Positions 35,401-42,080 of a DNA stretch of 64,000 bases are shown in pieces. The stretch lies in the NCBI GenBank assembly GCA_036262035.1, contig DATAJS010000031.1, positions 62,001-126,000 on the forward strand, read 5' to 3'. The notes under the pieces were generated by a model, which worked only from the letters and a program-made list of their open reading frames with translations, was not told the origin of the DNA and did no database searches. The DNA is from Burkholderiales bacterium (lineage in GTDB: Bacteria; Pseudomonadota; Gammaproteobacteria; Burkholderiales; SG8-41). Position 1 is the stretch's first letter, and each line of letters starts with the position of its first letter. The position numbers and the translations under genes were made by a program.

Positions 35401-36677
35401 TTCGGAGCCGATGTATCGACAGCACCCGAAAACGCCAGCGCCTTCTTCCCCGAAACCTCGACGAATCCCCCGTTGCCCGCGTCGGCTCCGCCGCGCGCGC
35501 TGATGCTGCCGTAGAAGCGCGTCGCGTCATCCGCCCACACGATCACCTTCCCGCCGTCGCCGACGGTGATCGCATCGGCTCTGATCTGCGCATCCTTGGC
35601 GACGTAGGTGCGAAATGCATTCGCGACGTCGGGGTTCTTGCCCTGGAAGTCGCCGCCGACGAGCACGCTGCCGCCGCCGGTCGCGCCCGACGCGTCGAGC
35701 GTCGCGTTGCCGAAGAGCCCTACGTATTCGCCGAGGACGCGGATGTCCCCGCCCTTCCCTGCGTTCGACGACGCATCGACCAGCGACGTCACGCTCGTCA
35801 CGCCGCTCTTCCCGCCGTCGAGCCAGATCTGACCGTCGCGCTCGGCCATGCCGCGCGCGAGGATCATGCCGTCGACGTTGAGCACCGTCTTCAGCAGCGC
35901 GTTCTTCGCCGCTGCGCTCATGATCACGCGCCCGCCGTCGGCCTGGATCACGCCGCCGTGCGTGATCGCGGCATCCGCTGCGGCTGCATTCACTTTGAGT
36001 TGAAGCAGACCGTCGCCGTCGAAGTCGAGCAGCATCGAATCGCCCGCGCCGAAGGCGACCGAGCCGTTGCTCGCGACGACCGTGCCCTTGTTGTGCACCT
36101 GCTTGCCGAGGAACGCGACGTAGCCGCCTTTCGGTACACGGATCGTCGCTTCGTTGACGATCGAACCCGAGCCCGCGCCTCCGGTGAAGGCGTAGTTGCC
36201 CTTCATGAAGTCGGCGTTCGAAAGGTTCAGCGTGGACGCGACGAGACCGCCCACGTCGATGCTCGCGCCGGCCGACATGTAGACGCCCGCGGGATTGAGC
36301 AGGAACACCTGGCCGTTCGCCTGCAGCGAGCCGTAGATCTCGGAACGGCTGCCGCCGACCACGCGGTTCAATGCGACCGATGCGGCGTTCGGCTGGTTGA
36401 AGATGACGCTGTTGCCCGAGCCGATGCTGAAAGTCTGCCAGTCGAGCGCGGCTTTCTGCGTCGCCTGGTTGATCGTGAGCGTGGAGGGATTGGTCTGGGT
36501 GATCGTCGCCGATCCTGCCGAGACGCTGCCGCCGGTCGGCAACGCCTGCGCCCGGGCGCCCGTCGCGCTTAGAGAGAGCACCGCCAGGGCGACGGCCGAA
36601 GCGATCGGAGTGTGCGCGAAGGCTTGGCGGGAAGAGGGCTCGGCGCGCGCTTGCGGCGCGTTCTCAATGGCGGTCAT
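23412..36677 (-). CDS. Giant two-partner-secretion exoprotein (TpsA, filamentous haemagglutinin-like)
   Basis: A 4421-residue secreted beta-helical protein. An extended signal peptide (about 1-44, ending GARA) precedes the TPS secretion domain (about 45-290) with TINQATQKAALDWQTFSIG, NRVVGGSRSEIYGSLQANG and FLLNPAGVYMS, which TpsB recognises. Residues of about 1320-3360 contain some 18 autotransporter-type beta-strand repeats (GTLTLSGANTYDGxTxxxxG). The flanking parts are other beta-helix repeats. The last 21 residues carry the only two cysteines I could find (PSCQ ... IACQ). It probably acts as a surface fibre or adhesin. ATG at 36677 has AGGAGCT upstream. tpsB lies upstream on the same strand, 136 bases away. 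Confidence 0.92.
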   Translation of the reverse strand: MTAIENAPQARAEPSSRQAFAHTPIASAVALAVLSLSATGARAQALPTGGSVSAGSATITQTNPSTLTINQATQKAALDWQTFSIGSGNSVIFNQPNAASVALNRVVGGSRSEIYGSLQANGQVFLLNPAGVYMSAGASIDVGGLVASTLNLSNADFMKGNYAFTGGAGSGSIVNEATIRVPKGGYVAFLGKQVHNKGTVVASNGSVAFGAGDSMLLDFDGDGLLQLKVNAAAADAAITHGGVIQADGGRVIMSAAAKNALLKTVLNVDGMILARGMAERDGQIWLDGGKSGVTSVTSLVDASSNAGKGGDIRVLGEYVGLFGNATLDASGATGGGSVLVGGDFQGKNPDVANAFRTYVAKDAQIRADAITVGDGGKVIVWADDATRFYGSISARGGADAGNGGFVEVSGKKALAFSGAVDTSAPNGGSGTLLLDPTNINIVAVGTDDLEAADGTVAFTDRPGETLSISGTAVGAIAGAVSLQAENNIAVQAGGAIVKAAGDLALRAGNSVTIGDSINLTAGSLTMSARDPGAAAPAAAGNVAINAPVSAGGSVTITTNGGSGSVGLGANVTAGTSVALTGGTGGITQSGGIITATTLTANATGPVSLTQNNAFTSLGASSGVGFSVLDVNSLTVTGAVDAGAGALSISTNGDMTVNAGATLAGGTGVTLNSAGNISLGAAAGGTTNGAIDIIADSDANGTGTLTTTAAGTIGNGSATTVTLQGTDLVLGANVTGASVVLRPSTNAATIGIEDATKDFKVSDAEIDLITAGSLLTIGTTANTGGITLGTDAPITAGSKNIELVTAGTLAVNAANGITTTGALAFTADDMALAGGTISGTSVTLRPTTAGRQIDLGTNTAGTLGLTSAEIDTVTTGALTIGRSDGTAAGNITLTDAIAPTGTTSLVLRTGGSITQGAGKTISEATLGLVAGTGVTLTDAGNDVTNLTGFVTAAGNFAFTDANAFTVVGAAAVNPTVANGVQTTNGSIALTGTTLNLASNLVTAGGAGAASAVTLTGPVVLASDVTINTSAGGGDVSFSSTINADDAAANNRSLTILAGAGATTFGGAIGNSQPLAGLAVTAGAINLNDPTINVNDDNAPATTVSFTGPVVLGANVTVNTDKAAGSDNNVTFTSTVNADDAAANNRTLTVTAGAGTATFGGSIGTTQALADLDVTAGSIAFNAASAIVNDQGGNTVTLNGPVTLGQSATFNTDGAADNNITFGSTINADLAANNRTLTVTAGTGTATFSGNVGATQTLADFDVTAGSIVFNAGAAQTVSVATQTGNTATLTGPVTLSQDLTINTGNTDSVLIAGNIGETGSRSLTKTGAGTLTLTGGASTYSGGTNINGGVLSISADANLGAVAPLTFDGGTLQATATFTLNAGRATTLNAGGGTFQVDPTFTLTYDGNISGTGALTKTGTGTLALGGTNTYGGDTNINAGTLSVTNSNAIPDFLAATRSGAVIVANGATFELQANEVIGSLSGVAGATVQLNANILNTGENNTSTTFAGQITGAGGLIKSGTGTFTLSGANSYSGATNVNAGVLNLQNDTAAGTAAGGVTVLSGAALELQGDITVGNEALTISGTGVGGNGALRNVSGFNTWGGTVTLAAPSTIQSDAGTLTLNNANAVTGAGQNLTLQGAGDGAISGIIATTTGTLTKAGAGTWVLSGANTYSGTTTIAGGTLAANSTDALGDGSATNTLIFNGAGATLRADASFVSPATRSVTLTTTGTIATQANDVTIAGVISGPGGLTKTSPVGTLRLEGANTYDGTTTVAAGALIAANATALGSTVGGTVLDPSAELRIAGVAIGGEALTLATGSRLRGTGAASFGGATTLVTGSTSSAEIQVDGAGTLTVSGIIDDGAGTFGITKTGTGTLTLSGANTYDGVTNVNTGTLVAANAAALGTTTGGTVVSNGANLSIANVAIGSEALTLSGGNALTATGTGASLAGAITLVTADSTITVNGTDALTLSGAIGDGAGTFGIVKAGTGTLTLSGASTYDGATTINAGTLVAASSGALGTNTGGTTVASGAQLALQGGITIADAVSLGNNSNLRNLSGDNTVSGTVTLVGAAGDASGITSDAGTLTFSAANSITGAGPDLQFSGAGNFVVNGTITTGSAGLQKFGAGTLTLAGNNTYTGMTSIEEGTLRATDSGALGTSAGGTGINNGATLELQGNITIADALNTNAGGGTLLNASGNNTLTGAFSSGGAATIVQSDAGLLTMTGPVTGSAVTFQGASDITVSGVINNGSNGITKAGTGTLTLSGANTYTGATTINAGRVIATNSGSLGTAAAGTTVANGAALELQGNITLADALSIAGTGIGGNGAVRNLTGSNTLSGTVTLTGASTLQTDAGTLTLSAPNSITGAGQNVTFQGAGDTLVSGTITTGAGTLTKEGAGALTLSGNNTYTGTTTINAGTLTATNSGALGTSAGGTTVANGATLALQGGITIADALTIAGSGVGGNGAVRNVTGNNTLTGAVTLNAASTLQSDAGTLTLNNAFAVNGAQDLTFQGAGDGAISGAINTTSGSLTKNGTGTLTLSGLNNYQGGTSINAGTLVAASNSALGNPAGTATVANGATLSLQGGISIVNPLNIAGTGVGGNGALRNLSGNNTVGGAVTLTGASTIQSDAGNLTLNNANAITGTNQNLTFQGAGDAFVSGIIATGSGTLTKNGAGTLMLSGANTYAGTTAINGGTLVALNNTALGAADGTAGTGTTVANGANLTISGVVAIGNEAVTLNGGLALTGVGSASLAGPVTLATADSTITVNGSDLLTLSGAIGDGAGSFGIVKAGTGFLALNGANTYDGTTTVNAGTLIANNASSLGSTTGGTIVANGANLTIAAAIGNEAVTLNGGTALTGQGGGASLSGPITLATADSTITVNGALTLSGPIGDGAGTFGITKAGTGTLALAGANTYDGVTNINAGTLIASNASALGSTTGGTTVANGANLTIANVAIGNEALTLNGGSALTGTGAGAFLSGNVTLNADSTITAGTGDTFTIIGTIADGAGTFGITKAGAGTLNLGGANTYDGLTTVAAGTLLLSNSLALGSTANGTVVNSGANLTLGGTLFAGEALTLNGGNALSGSGTWTGPVTLATADSTITVNTGNSLAITGVIGDGVGTFGIAKVGAGTLALEGVNTYGGTTTITGGILAASSSAALGDATSTNTLILNGGTLRADGAMDSAATRGVQLASSSIVNTNGNTVTLRGVVSGNSTSGLTKNGANALVLTGNNTFDGALTVNGGVLVAANNNALGSTVGGTTINGPATLRISNAAVGGESVTLNNGGVLVGTGTASLAGNVLLSNANTTITADGTDSLTLSGVISDGAGTLGFTKTGTGTLALTGANTYDGGTTLAAGTLRGQGNAGALGLGTLTLNDGTALQLAGDTGIAFGNNTTVAGNVSIESDRVTAGGGVTHTLGTLSIGSNTLTLNRDATVTSGTAGLTFGATTLTGNPTFAPANGTLLTLGAVSGAGRNLTVNGAGSMTFAGSVGDATNRLGAIQVTNANNVTASGAVTAASFVQNAGTGTTQLDGAVNTNAAAGVSLTGNTQIVNNTITTTGGGGVTFANAGTLTINGNVVSDGAVAQTGAGGVSIVSRDITTTGDAVSFAAPVTLTGGGITTIDTTSGSPVGNSILFNNTIGGSGAESLTVNSGTSALNVNGAVSGLNDLTLTSAGTATFGAGVTIGGAFTQTNAATTTFNGAVATGGALTLTNAGTTTFAGALHVGGALIQSNAATGATTFGGPVTAASATLRGTTFDVNNSFATTGALNVTNSGTFTKNATGDINAGGGVAISGNASLTNSIITGNTAVSIGGATALTGPTTVSTGTGNVTFTGAVTGNQALNVNSTGTTTFTSPVSIGSLTTNAGGSTAINGGAVTTTGAQTYGDAVTLGTNTIFASTGNADIAFGNTLNGGVTVNVNTGGVTRFLGAVGGAAGGALASLTTDASGSTDINGGSVTTTGAQTYNDPVTLTANTTLTSNNAAITFANNVNSDATARSLTVGAGTATVTFTGNVGNTAALSDLDVNAGSILFNGAAAQTVNVNAGGGNTITFNAPVVLAQNLTVNTDGPAADNNVIFTNRINADTAAAARSLTVTTGSGTSRFQQGIGAGVADRELFAVTLSGASVDINGDVLVNGGGAVDLQGVTNLTFSDGAKIDTDRTGGTTAAGNVLLASTTKANPATATFTAPVTWTIDATADGGAASGNVQLGTIGDVTPLKVFNVFGENANVVGPVKATQIAITANSVATNGAGVLIASKDFANDSAITNAAVKLQGLTGPGVFGTVDNFLQIQAPGLFVVIPNESNALPVVFLGGDPSLKPVYEFANDPSKRVVLYNGVAPDSPAARAALGAALAPLREVISEVLLAGFAKENIRRQLVQGQVLETGLARPGIDEFTGEGVQQQPSCQGSSNAAAAGNIACQ
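26590..32710 (-). repeat. Coding super-repeats inside the TpsA gene
   Basis: About 18 copies of a 28-residue autotransporter-associated beta-strand unit sit at the head of longer units of two classes. Class A (about 130-145 residues, containing LQGxITxADAL and QSDAGTLTLxNA) occurs about six times. Class B (about 115 residues, containing TADSTITVNG and GAIGDGAGTFGI) occurs about seven times. The class A and B blocks are partly clustered, pointing to expansion by unequal recombination. Confidence 0.85.
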
Positions 36678-36813
36678 CGCAGCTCCTGGCGGTGCGCTTT
36701 GTGTATGGGTGCGAGCGCGGCCTGCCCGGGCGGACCGCCCCCTCCAGAACTTGAAATACTACCCGACCGCGCGATGCGGAGGGATCGAAGGTTTGGCCGA
36801 TTTCACGGGAAAC

Positions 36814-38580
36814 CTAGAGGTTCTTCTGCAACTGGAAGAACACCCGCGGCTTCTTGTCGTCCGGATCGGAGATCGGATTGCCGGTGAGGCGCCACGCGAC
36901 GGTCGCGCGCACGAGGAAATCGTCCTGTTTGGTCCACGTGAGGCCGAGGCCGACGCCGCTCAGCGTGCGCTGGTTGGTCGGCGTCTCGAGCGGGAGCGGG
37001 TCCTTGTTGAGCCGTCCGTGCGCCCAGTCGAAGAATGCGAGGCCGACGAGGTTGCCCGGCATGAACGAAGGCTGCGGCAGGTCGCGCCGGACTTCGAAGT
37101 TGAAGATGTGCGCTTCGTCGGAAGTCGCTTCGCCGACGGCATACGCGCGCACCGCGCTCGGTCCGCCGAGTCCGATCTTCTCGCTCGCGTCGAGGTTCTT
37201 CGATGCCCATTGATACTGGTACGAGGCGAACGCGACGGTCTTCTCGACGAGCGCGTTCAGGCGGCTCGCCTGGAAGTTGATCCGCGTGTAGCCTCCCGCG
37301 GTCTGGTGACCGGTCGTGGGCGACTGATCGGCCGCGACGGCGTTCGCATTGCCGCGGATGTCGAGGTCGCCGCGCGTAAACGCAGCCGAAAAGTTGTTGA
37401 TGCCGCCGCGCAGGAACGAATCGCGCGAGTCGCCGACGAGCGCGAAGTTGCCCACGTGCGTCCTGCGGTCGGAAACCGATGCGGTGGCGACCGCGATGTC
37501 TTCGAAGTAGCGCCTGTCGATGCCCGCCTGGCCGAAGAGGTTGAGGTTGCGCGTGCGGATGATCGGGTGCAGCGCGAAGATCGAGACGATCTCCGAGCGG
37601 CCGCCCAGATTGAGCTGATCGAAGAGCGCCGTGCCGACGTGGTAATTGAGGCGCAGGTACGCCGCGCCGACCTTGGTGCCGTAGTTGCCCACCGGCGTGA
37701 GGTACGAGACGCGGCCGAAGTCGAGGTCCGCGCCGCCGCCGGGGATGCCGAGCAGGCCGCGGAACGAGAGCAGGTCGCCGCGCTTGAACGGGCTGTTGAA
37801 GTTGATGCTGCCGCCCAGGCGGAAATCGCTGGTGAAGCGCGAGGTGTGGTTGTCGAACTCGAGCGTCGCATCGACGCGGCGCGCCGCGGCGACCTTCAGC
37901 ACGATGTCCGAGGTGCCCGGCGCGCTTCCGGGCTCGACGATCGAGCGCACCGTCAGGCCGCGCAGGTCCGAGACGAGGAAGAGCGAGCGCTCGACGACGT
38001 CGCGGTGCAGGACGGTTCCCGGTTTGAGCGGCGAGACCAGCCCTTCGATCATGCTCTTCGAGACCGGTACGTCCGGTTCCATGTCGATGCGCACCTGGCC
38101 CAGCCGGCCTTCGAGCACCGCGATCTCGACGACGCCGTTGTCGATCTTCTGCTCGGGCAGGAACGCCTGCCCGACGATGTACCCTTTGCGCTGCAGGTAT
38201 TCAGAAACCGCGTCGACGGCCGTTTGTAGATCGTCGAACGTCTTGTTCGGACCGATGAAGCCCTTGACCTCGTTCTGCAGCTCCTGCTCGCTGACGACCG
38301 TGAGCCCGCTGAACCGGAATGCCTTGACGTCGGTCTTGAGACCCGGCACCGGCTTGACCGCGCGGCGCTTGTCCTGCTCGATGGCGCTGTCGGGCGTGCG
38401 CGGCAGTGCTTTCTCGCGCTTCTCGATCTCCCTCAGCGTCTCGGGCACCGGGTTCACCTGGGGGCCGCCGGGCACATTGACCTGCGCGTGCGCGACGCTC
38501 ACGCATGACAGGGCCAGGGCAAGAACGGGAGAACGGAAACGTCTGCGCTTGCGAACGGGTACAACCCCGGCTCGTGTCAT
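36814..38580 (-). CDS. TpsB outer-membrane transporter (ShlB/FhaC/HecB family)
   Basis: A 588-residue Omp85-superfamily protein that exports the TpsA next to it. The signal peptide ends VSVAHA. Residues of about 85-240 form two POTRA domains (FRFSGLTVVSEQELQ; LRGLTVRSIVEPGSAPGTSDIVL marks the second). The rest is a beta-barrel with the L6 loop motif seen here as VRAY rather than VRGY/F, ending in the aromatic strand VFFQLQKNL. Start at 38580 chosen for the signal peptide. A promoter candidate lies 40-70 bases upstream. Confidence 0.93.
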   Translation of the reverse strand: MTRAGVVPVRKRRRFRSPVLALALSCVSVAHAQVNVPGGPQVNPVPETLREIEKREKALPRTPDSAIEQDKRRAVKPVPGLKTDVKAFRFSGLTVVSEQELQNEVKGFIGPNKTFDDLQTAVDAVSEYLQRKGYIVGQAFLPEQKIDNGVVEIAVLEGRLGQVRIDMEPDVPVSKSMIEGLVSPLKPGTVLHRDVVERSLFLVSDLRGLTVRSIVEPGSAPGTSDIVLKVAAARRVDATLEFDNHTSRFTSDFRLGGSINFNSPFKRGDLLSFRGLLGIPGGGADLDFGRVSYLTPVGNYGTKVGAAYLRLNYHVGTALFDQLNLGGRSEIVSIFALHPIIRTRNLNLFGQAGIDRRYFEDIAVATASVSDRRTHVGNFALVGDSRDSFLRGGINNFSAAFTRGDLDIRGNANAVAADQSPTTGHQTAGGYTRINFQASRLNALVEKTVAFASYQYQWASKNLDASEKIGLGGPSAVRAYAVGEATSDEAHIFNFEVRRDLPQPSFMPGNLVGLAFFDWAHGRLNKDPLPLETPTNQRTLSGVGLGLTWTKQDDFLVRATVAWRLTGNPISDPDDKKPRVFFQLQKNL

Positions 38581-38622
38581 GCTTGTCCCTGAACGATGAA
38601 GCGTATTTGTGCGATTTTTCAC

Positions 38623-38651
38623 ATGATAACCTCGGCATATTCCCGATACAA
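38623..38651 (-). promoter_or_regulatory. Sigma-70-like promoter of tpsB (tpsBA)
   Basis: On the leftward strand TTGTAT (38646-38651) and TATCAT (38623-38628) are separated by 17 bases, in an AT-rich divergent gap between tpsB and the caspase gene. A start near 38616 would give a leader of about 36 bases. Confidence 0.5.
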
Positions 38652-38741
38652 CGCTGCGGCACTCTACGTGCTTCAAAAAACAAGACTTTTCTGCAAGTAC
38701 GCAACACCTTGCGGGGGGTCTCACGCGGCTCGCCCGGCGGT

Positions 38742-40100
38742 ATGAGCCGGCGGCAGACACTCAAGCGCCTGCTGGCTCTGGCGGGCGCGGCCACGCTGCA
38801 CGGCCGGCCGCTTCCCCTGTGGGCGCAGACGCGCGGCGACCAGGTCGTGCCCGGCAAGCGCCAGGCTCTGGTGTTCGGCAACACCGCCTACACCCCCGAC
38901 CGGCAGTCCATTCCGAGCTCGCGCAAGAACGCCACCGACGTCGGAGCGGCGCTGTCGGAGCTGGGATTCGAAGTGCGCCGCGAAGTCGATCAGGGTGTGG
39001 GCGCGATGCGCGCGATGCTCCGGGATTTCTTCGCATCGGTGAAGAGCAGCGGCGGCCCGCCGCTCGCGATCCTCTACTACACCGGTCACGGCATACAGTT
39101 CCGGGGCGAGAATTACCTCGTGCCCTCGGACGTGAAGCTCGACCAGAGCGCCGAGAGCATTGCGCGCGACTCGATCAACATCGACCGCGAGATCATCGCC
39201 GAAGCCTCGCTGCCGAACGACGGCACCTGCGCGCTGATCTTCGACGCGTGCCGCAACGATCCGACACGCAATCCCAAGGACGCCGGCGGCAGCTTCAACC
39301 AGGTGAACCCGCCCCGCGGCACGGTGATCACGTTCTCGACCGCGCCCGGCAAGTTCGCGATCGCACCGCGCTCGCCCGACGAGAACAGCATCTATACCGC
39401 GATCCTCGTCGAGGAGCTCAAGAAAGCCAACCCCGCGATCTCGATCAAGGACTTCCTCGATGCGGTGAAATTCCGGGTGAAGCGATCGATGGAGTCGTCC
39501 GAAGACAAGTTCCTGCGCACGCACGCGCAGGACCCAGAGGTCGCCGCCAACCTGCGCCTGCGCATGAGCCTCGTCATCGAGAAGCTCGAGGAGAAGAAGG
39601 TCGCGCCTGTACCGGTCGACGACGCCGAGGAAAAAGCATGGGCGCTGATCGACCAGACGGTCGTGCCTGCGGAGCGCCTGAAGCTCCTGAAGGATTTCAT
39701 CGAGAAGTTCCCGAAGAGCCGCTTCCAGCAGGCGGCGCAGGTGCAACTCGAGCGCGCGGTGCTGTCGGAGGCGGCGACGCAGAGAAACCGCGTGCAGATC
39801 GACGAGAAGATCGGCGACGCCGAGTTCAAGGCCGAGCAGGCGAAAGCGCTCGACGGCGACAAGGACGCGGCGTTCCGCGTCGGGCAGATGTTCGAGCGAG
39901 GCTCGAACGGCGTGCCCGCCGACGAGCGGCGCATGGTGCAGTGGCTGCGCCATGCGTCGGAGCTCAAGAATGGAATCGCGAGCTACCGGCTCTACCAGTA
40001 CTACAACAGCAAGGGGTTGGATCGCGATGCGGTTCGCTACGAGAACCGCGCCAGGGAACAGGGCTACGTGCTGCCCGAGCGTCTCGCGACGACGCGATAG
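38742..40100 (+). CDS. Tat-exported caspase-family (C14) protein with C-terminal Sel1-like module
   Basis: A 452-residue protein. The N terminus MSRRQTLKRLLALAGAATL is a twin-arginine signal (SRRxxLK), predicting export of a folded protein. Residues of about 40-280 form a caspase/metacaspase fold with catalytic His116 (YYTGHGIQF) and Cys170 (IFDACRNDP). An alpha-helical linker leads to a Sel1/TPR-like C terminus (GDKDAAFRVGQMFERGSNGVP ... YRLYQYYN). Bacterial caspase-like proteases cleave after basic or acidic residues; its target is unknown. The ATG at 38742 was chosen for the signal. The C-terminal module is closely similar to the gene at 42081. Confidence 0.85.
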   Translation: MSRRQTLKRLLALAGAATLHGRPLPLWAQTRGDQVVPGKRQALVFGNTAYTPDRQSIPSSRKNATDVGAALSELGFEVRREVDQGVGAMRAMLRDFFASVKSSGGPPLAILYYTGHGIQFRGENYLVPSDVKLDQSAESIARDSINIDREIIAEASLPNDGTCALIFDACRNDPTRNPKDAGGSFNQVNPPRGTVITFSTAPGKFAIAPRSPDENSIYTAILVEELKKANPAISIKDFLDAVKFRVKRSMESSEDKFLRTHAQDPEVAANLRLRMSLVIEKLEEKKVAPVPVDDAEEKAWALIDQTVVPAERLKLLKDFIEKFPKSRFQQAAQVQLERAVLSEAATQRNRVQIDEKIGDAEFKAEQAKALDGDKDAAFRVGQMFERGSNGVPADERRMVQWLRHASELKNGIASYRLYQYYNSKGLDRDAVRYENRAREQGYVLPERLATTR

Positions 40101-40106
40101 AATGCA

Positions 40107-40128
40107 GGCCGGACGAACACGTCCGGCC
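40107..40128. terminator. Hairpin between convergent caspase and OmpA-like genes
   Basis: A perfect stem GGCCGGACG (40107-40115) and CGTCCGGCC (40120-40128) with an AACA loop. It lies between convergent stops. No T-run follows on the plus side, so termination strength is uncertain. Confidence 0.55.
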
Positions 40129-40143
40129 CGCGCAAAAGACCGG

Positions 40144-40689
40144 TTACTTCGCGGTGCGGACCAGCTCGACCCGGCGGTTCGCCTGGCTGTCCGGGTTCGA
40201 GGGATCCTTCAGATCGTCCTTGCCGCGGCCGACCGGCTTCAACGCCTTGGCATCGACCCCGTACGACGAGACGAGGTGTCGCGCGACCGATTGAGCGCGA
40301 GCCGCGGAGAGCTTGCGGTTGAGCTCGTCGGAGCCGCGCGCATCGGTGTGACCTTCGATGACGATCTCACCCGGCGCGAGCTTGCCGTTACGCGAGGCGA
40401 GCGCCTTGCCGAGGTTCTCGAGCTGCGCGCGCGCTTCGGGCGTGAGCTCCGCCGAACCGGTCTGGAAGCGGATGTCCATGCCGACCGAGCGCTCCCCGGT
40501 CGGGCGCACCGCGAGGCACTGGTACTTCGTGCTCTCGCATTCGGCTTCCGGGAACAGGAAGCCTGTAAGCTGCTCGGTGCTCGGCGTGTTCTTGCCGATG
40601 GACAGGGTCTCGCGATCGTGGCCCGCGGCCTGACAGACCGCGCTCGCGGCGAGAAGAGTTGCGCAGACTGCGGTGTATGCGATCTTCAT
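40144..40689 (-). CDS. OmpA-family peptidoglycan-binding protein (copy 1)
   Basis: A 181-residue secreted protein: signal peptide (about 1-22), a family-specific stretch (FLFPEAECESTKYQCLAVRPTGERS marks it), then a C-terminal OmpA domain with VIEGHTDARG and NRRVEL, which binds the peptide stem of peptidoglycan. It lacks an outer-membrane barrel. It is a tandem paralogue of the gene just upstream, separated by 10 bases, so they form one operon. A role at the cell wall is likely; the exact job is unknown. Confidence 0.87.
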   Translation of the reverse strand: MKIAYTAVCATLLAASAVCQAAGHDRETLSIGKNTPSTEQLTGFLFPEAECESTKYQCLAVRPTGERSVGMDIRFQTGSAELTPEARAQLENLGKALASRNGKLAPGEIVIEGHTDARGSDELNRKLSAARAQSVARHLVSSYGVDAKALKPVGRGKDDLKDPSNPDSQANRRVELVRTAK

Positions 40690-40699
40690 AGGGCGTACC

Positions 40700-41242
40700 T
40701 CAGTTCGGTTTGCGGACCAGCTCGACCCGGCGGTTGACCGGCGCGTCGGGGTGAGCCGGGTCCTTCAGAAATTCCTTCCCCATTCCAAGCGGCTTGAGCG
40801 TTTTTTCCTCCACCCCGTACGACGCGACCAGATGCTTGACCACCGTATTCGCGCGTTGTTCCGACAGCTTCTTGTTGTATTCGGCGCCGCCGCGCGCGTC
40901 GGCGTGGCCTTCGATGACGATCTCGCCCGGCGCAAGCTTCCCCTTGCGCGCGGCGAGCACCTTGCCCAGCGTCTCGAGCTGCGCCTTTGCTTCCGGCGTG
41001 AGCTCGGCCGATCCGGTCTGGAACTTCACGTCCATGCCGATGGCACGCTCGGTGGTGGGACGCACCGCGAGACACTGATACGTCACGTTCTCGCACTGCG
41101 CTTCGGGAAAGAGAAAGCTTTCGAGCTTCTTGGCGTCGCCCGGGCCTTTGCCGAGCGTCATCGTCTCGCGTTCGGCGGCCAGCGCGGGCATACACGACAG
41201 GGCGAGCAGAGCTGCCGCCGTCATGGTGTATGGGGCTTTCAT
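40700..41242 (-). CDS. OmpA-family peptidoglycan-binding protein (copy 2)
   Basis: A 180-residue protein. Signal peptide (MKAPYTMTAAALLALSCMPALA) followed by the same layout as copy 1: FLFPEAQCENVTYQCLAVRP with two cysteines that may pair, FQTGSAELTPEAKAQLETLG, VIEGHADARGG (Ala replaces the Thr of GHTDARG) and NRRVEL. The ATG at 41242 was chosen because it begins the signal peptide; a longer in-frame start at 41317 has no support. First gene of the two-gene unit. Confidence 0.87.
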   Translation of the reverse strand: MKAPYTMTAAALLALSCMPALAAERETMTLGKGPGDAKKLESFLFPEAQCENVTYQCLAVRPTTERAIGMDVKFQTGSAELTPEAKAQLETLGKVLAARKGKLAPGEIVIEGHADARGGAEYNKKLSEQRANTVVKHLVASYGVEEKTLKPLGMGKEFLKDPAHPDAPVNRRVELVRKPN

Positions 41243-41480
41243 GCCTGGCTCCTCGGTATTAGAAAAACAGGTACTTGGATCGACATTCTTTCTAGCAACA
41301 GGGGCTGTGGGTGTCAATCAGCCGCGAGGTCGGACGCGCATCGCGGGCCGCGAGCTTACTCCCAATCTATCGCCAATGCGATAATAGCAGCGGCGATCCG
41401 GCGGGCCATCAACGTTCATGATCGGTTCGACCGCGCCAGCCTTACACGATAACGAACCCGGCCAGAAGACAGGAGGCAAT

Positions 41481-42047
41481 ATGTCTAGTCTCACGTGCCG
41501 CGAGCACCGCCGTGCTCCGCTCAACCCCTTGGCCGTGCTGCTGTGCCTCACGCCGTTCGCCGCATCCGCCGAGTTCGAAGAGGTGCGCATCGTGCGCACC
41601 GAGCCGATCCAGATCCAGCAGGCCTGTCCGCCGGGCGTCGTCACCCAGGCGCCGCCCCCGCCCGTGGCAGTCGCCCCCGCTCCACCTCCGCCGCCTCCCG
41701 CGGGCGGCGGCATCACCGGAACGGAAGTCCTGGGCACGGTTGCCGGTGCTGCGGTAGGCGGTTTGCTCGGCCACCAGGTAGGCGGCGGCTCCGGCCGAAC
41801 CGCGGCAACCGTCGGGGGCGCGGCCGTCGGGGGATACGCCGGCTACAAGCTCGCCGAGCAGAAGCCCAAACCTGCCGCGCCGCCACCCCCGCCGCAAGCG
41901 GCTGCGCCGGCGCCGATCTGCCTGATGACGCAGTACCGGGTGTTCTACGCGCGCCAGAGCGGACTGCAGGGCGACGTCGTCATGACCTCGCAGCCGACGA
42001 GCCAGTCGCTCATGATCAACTTCTGCGGGGACAAACCTTGCATGTAG
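41481..42047 (+). CDS. Glycine-zipper outer-membrane protein
   Basis: A 188-residue exported protein with a signal peptide ending FAASA. A Pro-rich segment is followed by a glycine-zipper 2TM (Rick_17kDa-like) domain (LGTVAGAAVGGLLGHQVGGG, then TVGGAAVGGYAGYKLAEQ), a second Pro-rich linker and a C-terminal region with three cysteines (ICLMTQYRVFY ... NFCGDKPCM). Such proteins usually insert in or line the outer membrane. The ATG at 41481 is preceded by AGGAGGCAAT, an excellent ribosome-binding site. It is followed 33 bases later by the Sel1-like gene. Confidence 0.75.
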   Translation: MSSLTCREHRRAPLNPLAVLLCLTPFAASAEFEEVRIVRTEPIQIQQACPPGVVTQAPPPPVAVAPAPPPPPPAGGGITGTEVLGTVAGAAVGGLLGHQVGGGSGRTAATVGGAAVGGYAGYKLAEQKPKPAAPPPPPQAAAPAPICLMTQYRVFYARQSGLQGDVVMTSQPTSQSLMINFCGDKPCM

Positions 42048-42080
42048 TCGCCGCGACCTAAAAGGCCGGAGCGCGCCGAC

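Noticed and set aside
24802-35514. Many very long plus-strand open frames opposite the giant TpsA gene, including one of 1886 codons (25503-31163).
   Set aside because: They mirror the repetitive, GC-biased codons of TpsA, have low-complexity Val/Ala/Pro or Arg/Asp-rich products, no ribosome-binding sites and no family motifs.
38505-38741. Longer start for the caspase gene at 38505.
   Set aside because: The added 79 residues run antisense through the tpsB start and promoter; the Tat signal begins at 38742.
36814-38760. Longer start for tpsB at 38760.
   Set aside because: The extra 60 residues cover the promoter region and overlap the caspase gene start; the signal peptide begins at the ATG at 38580.
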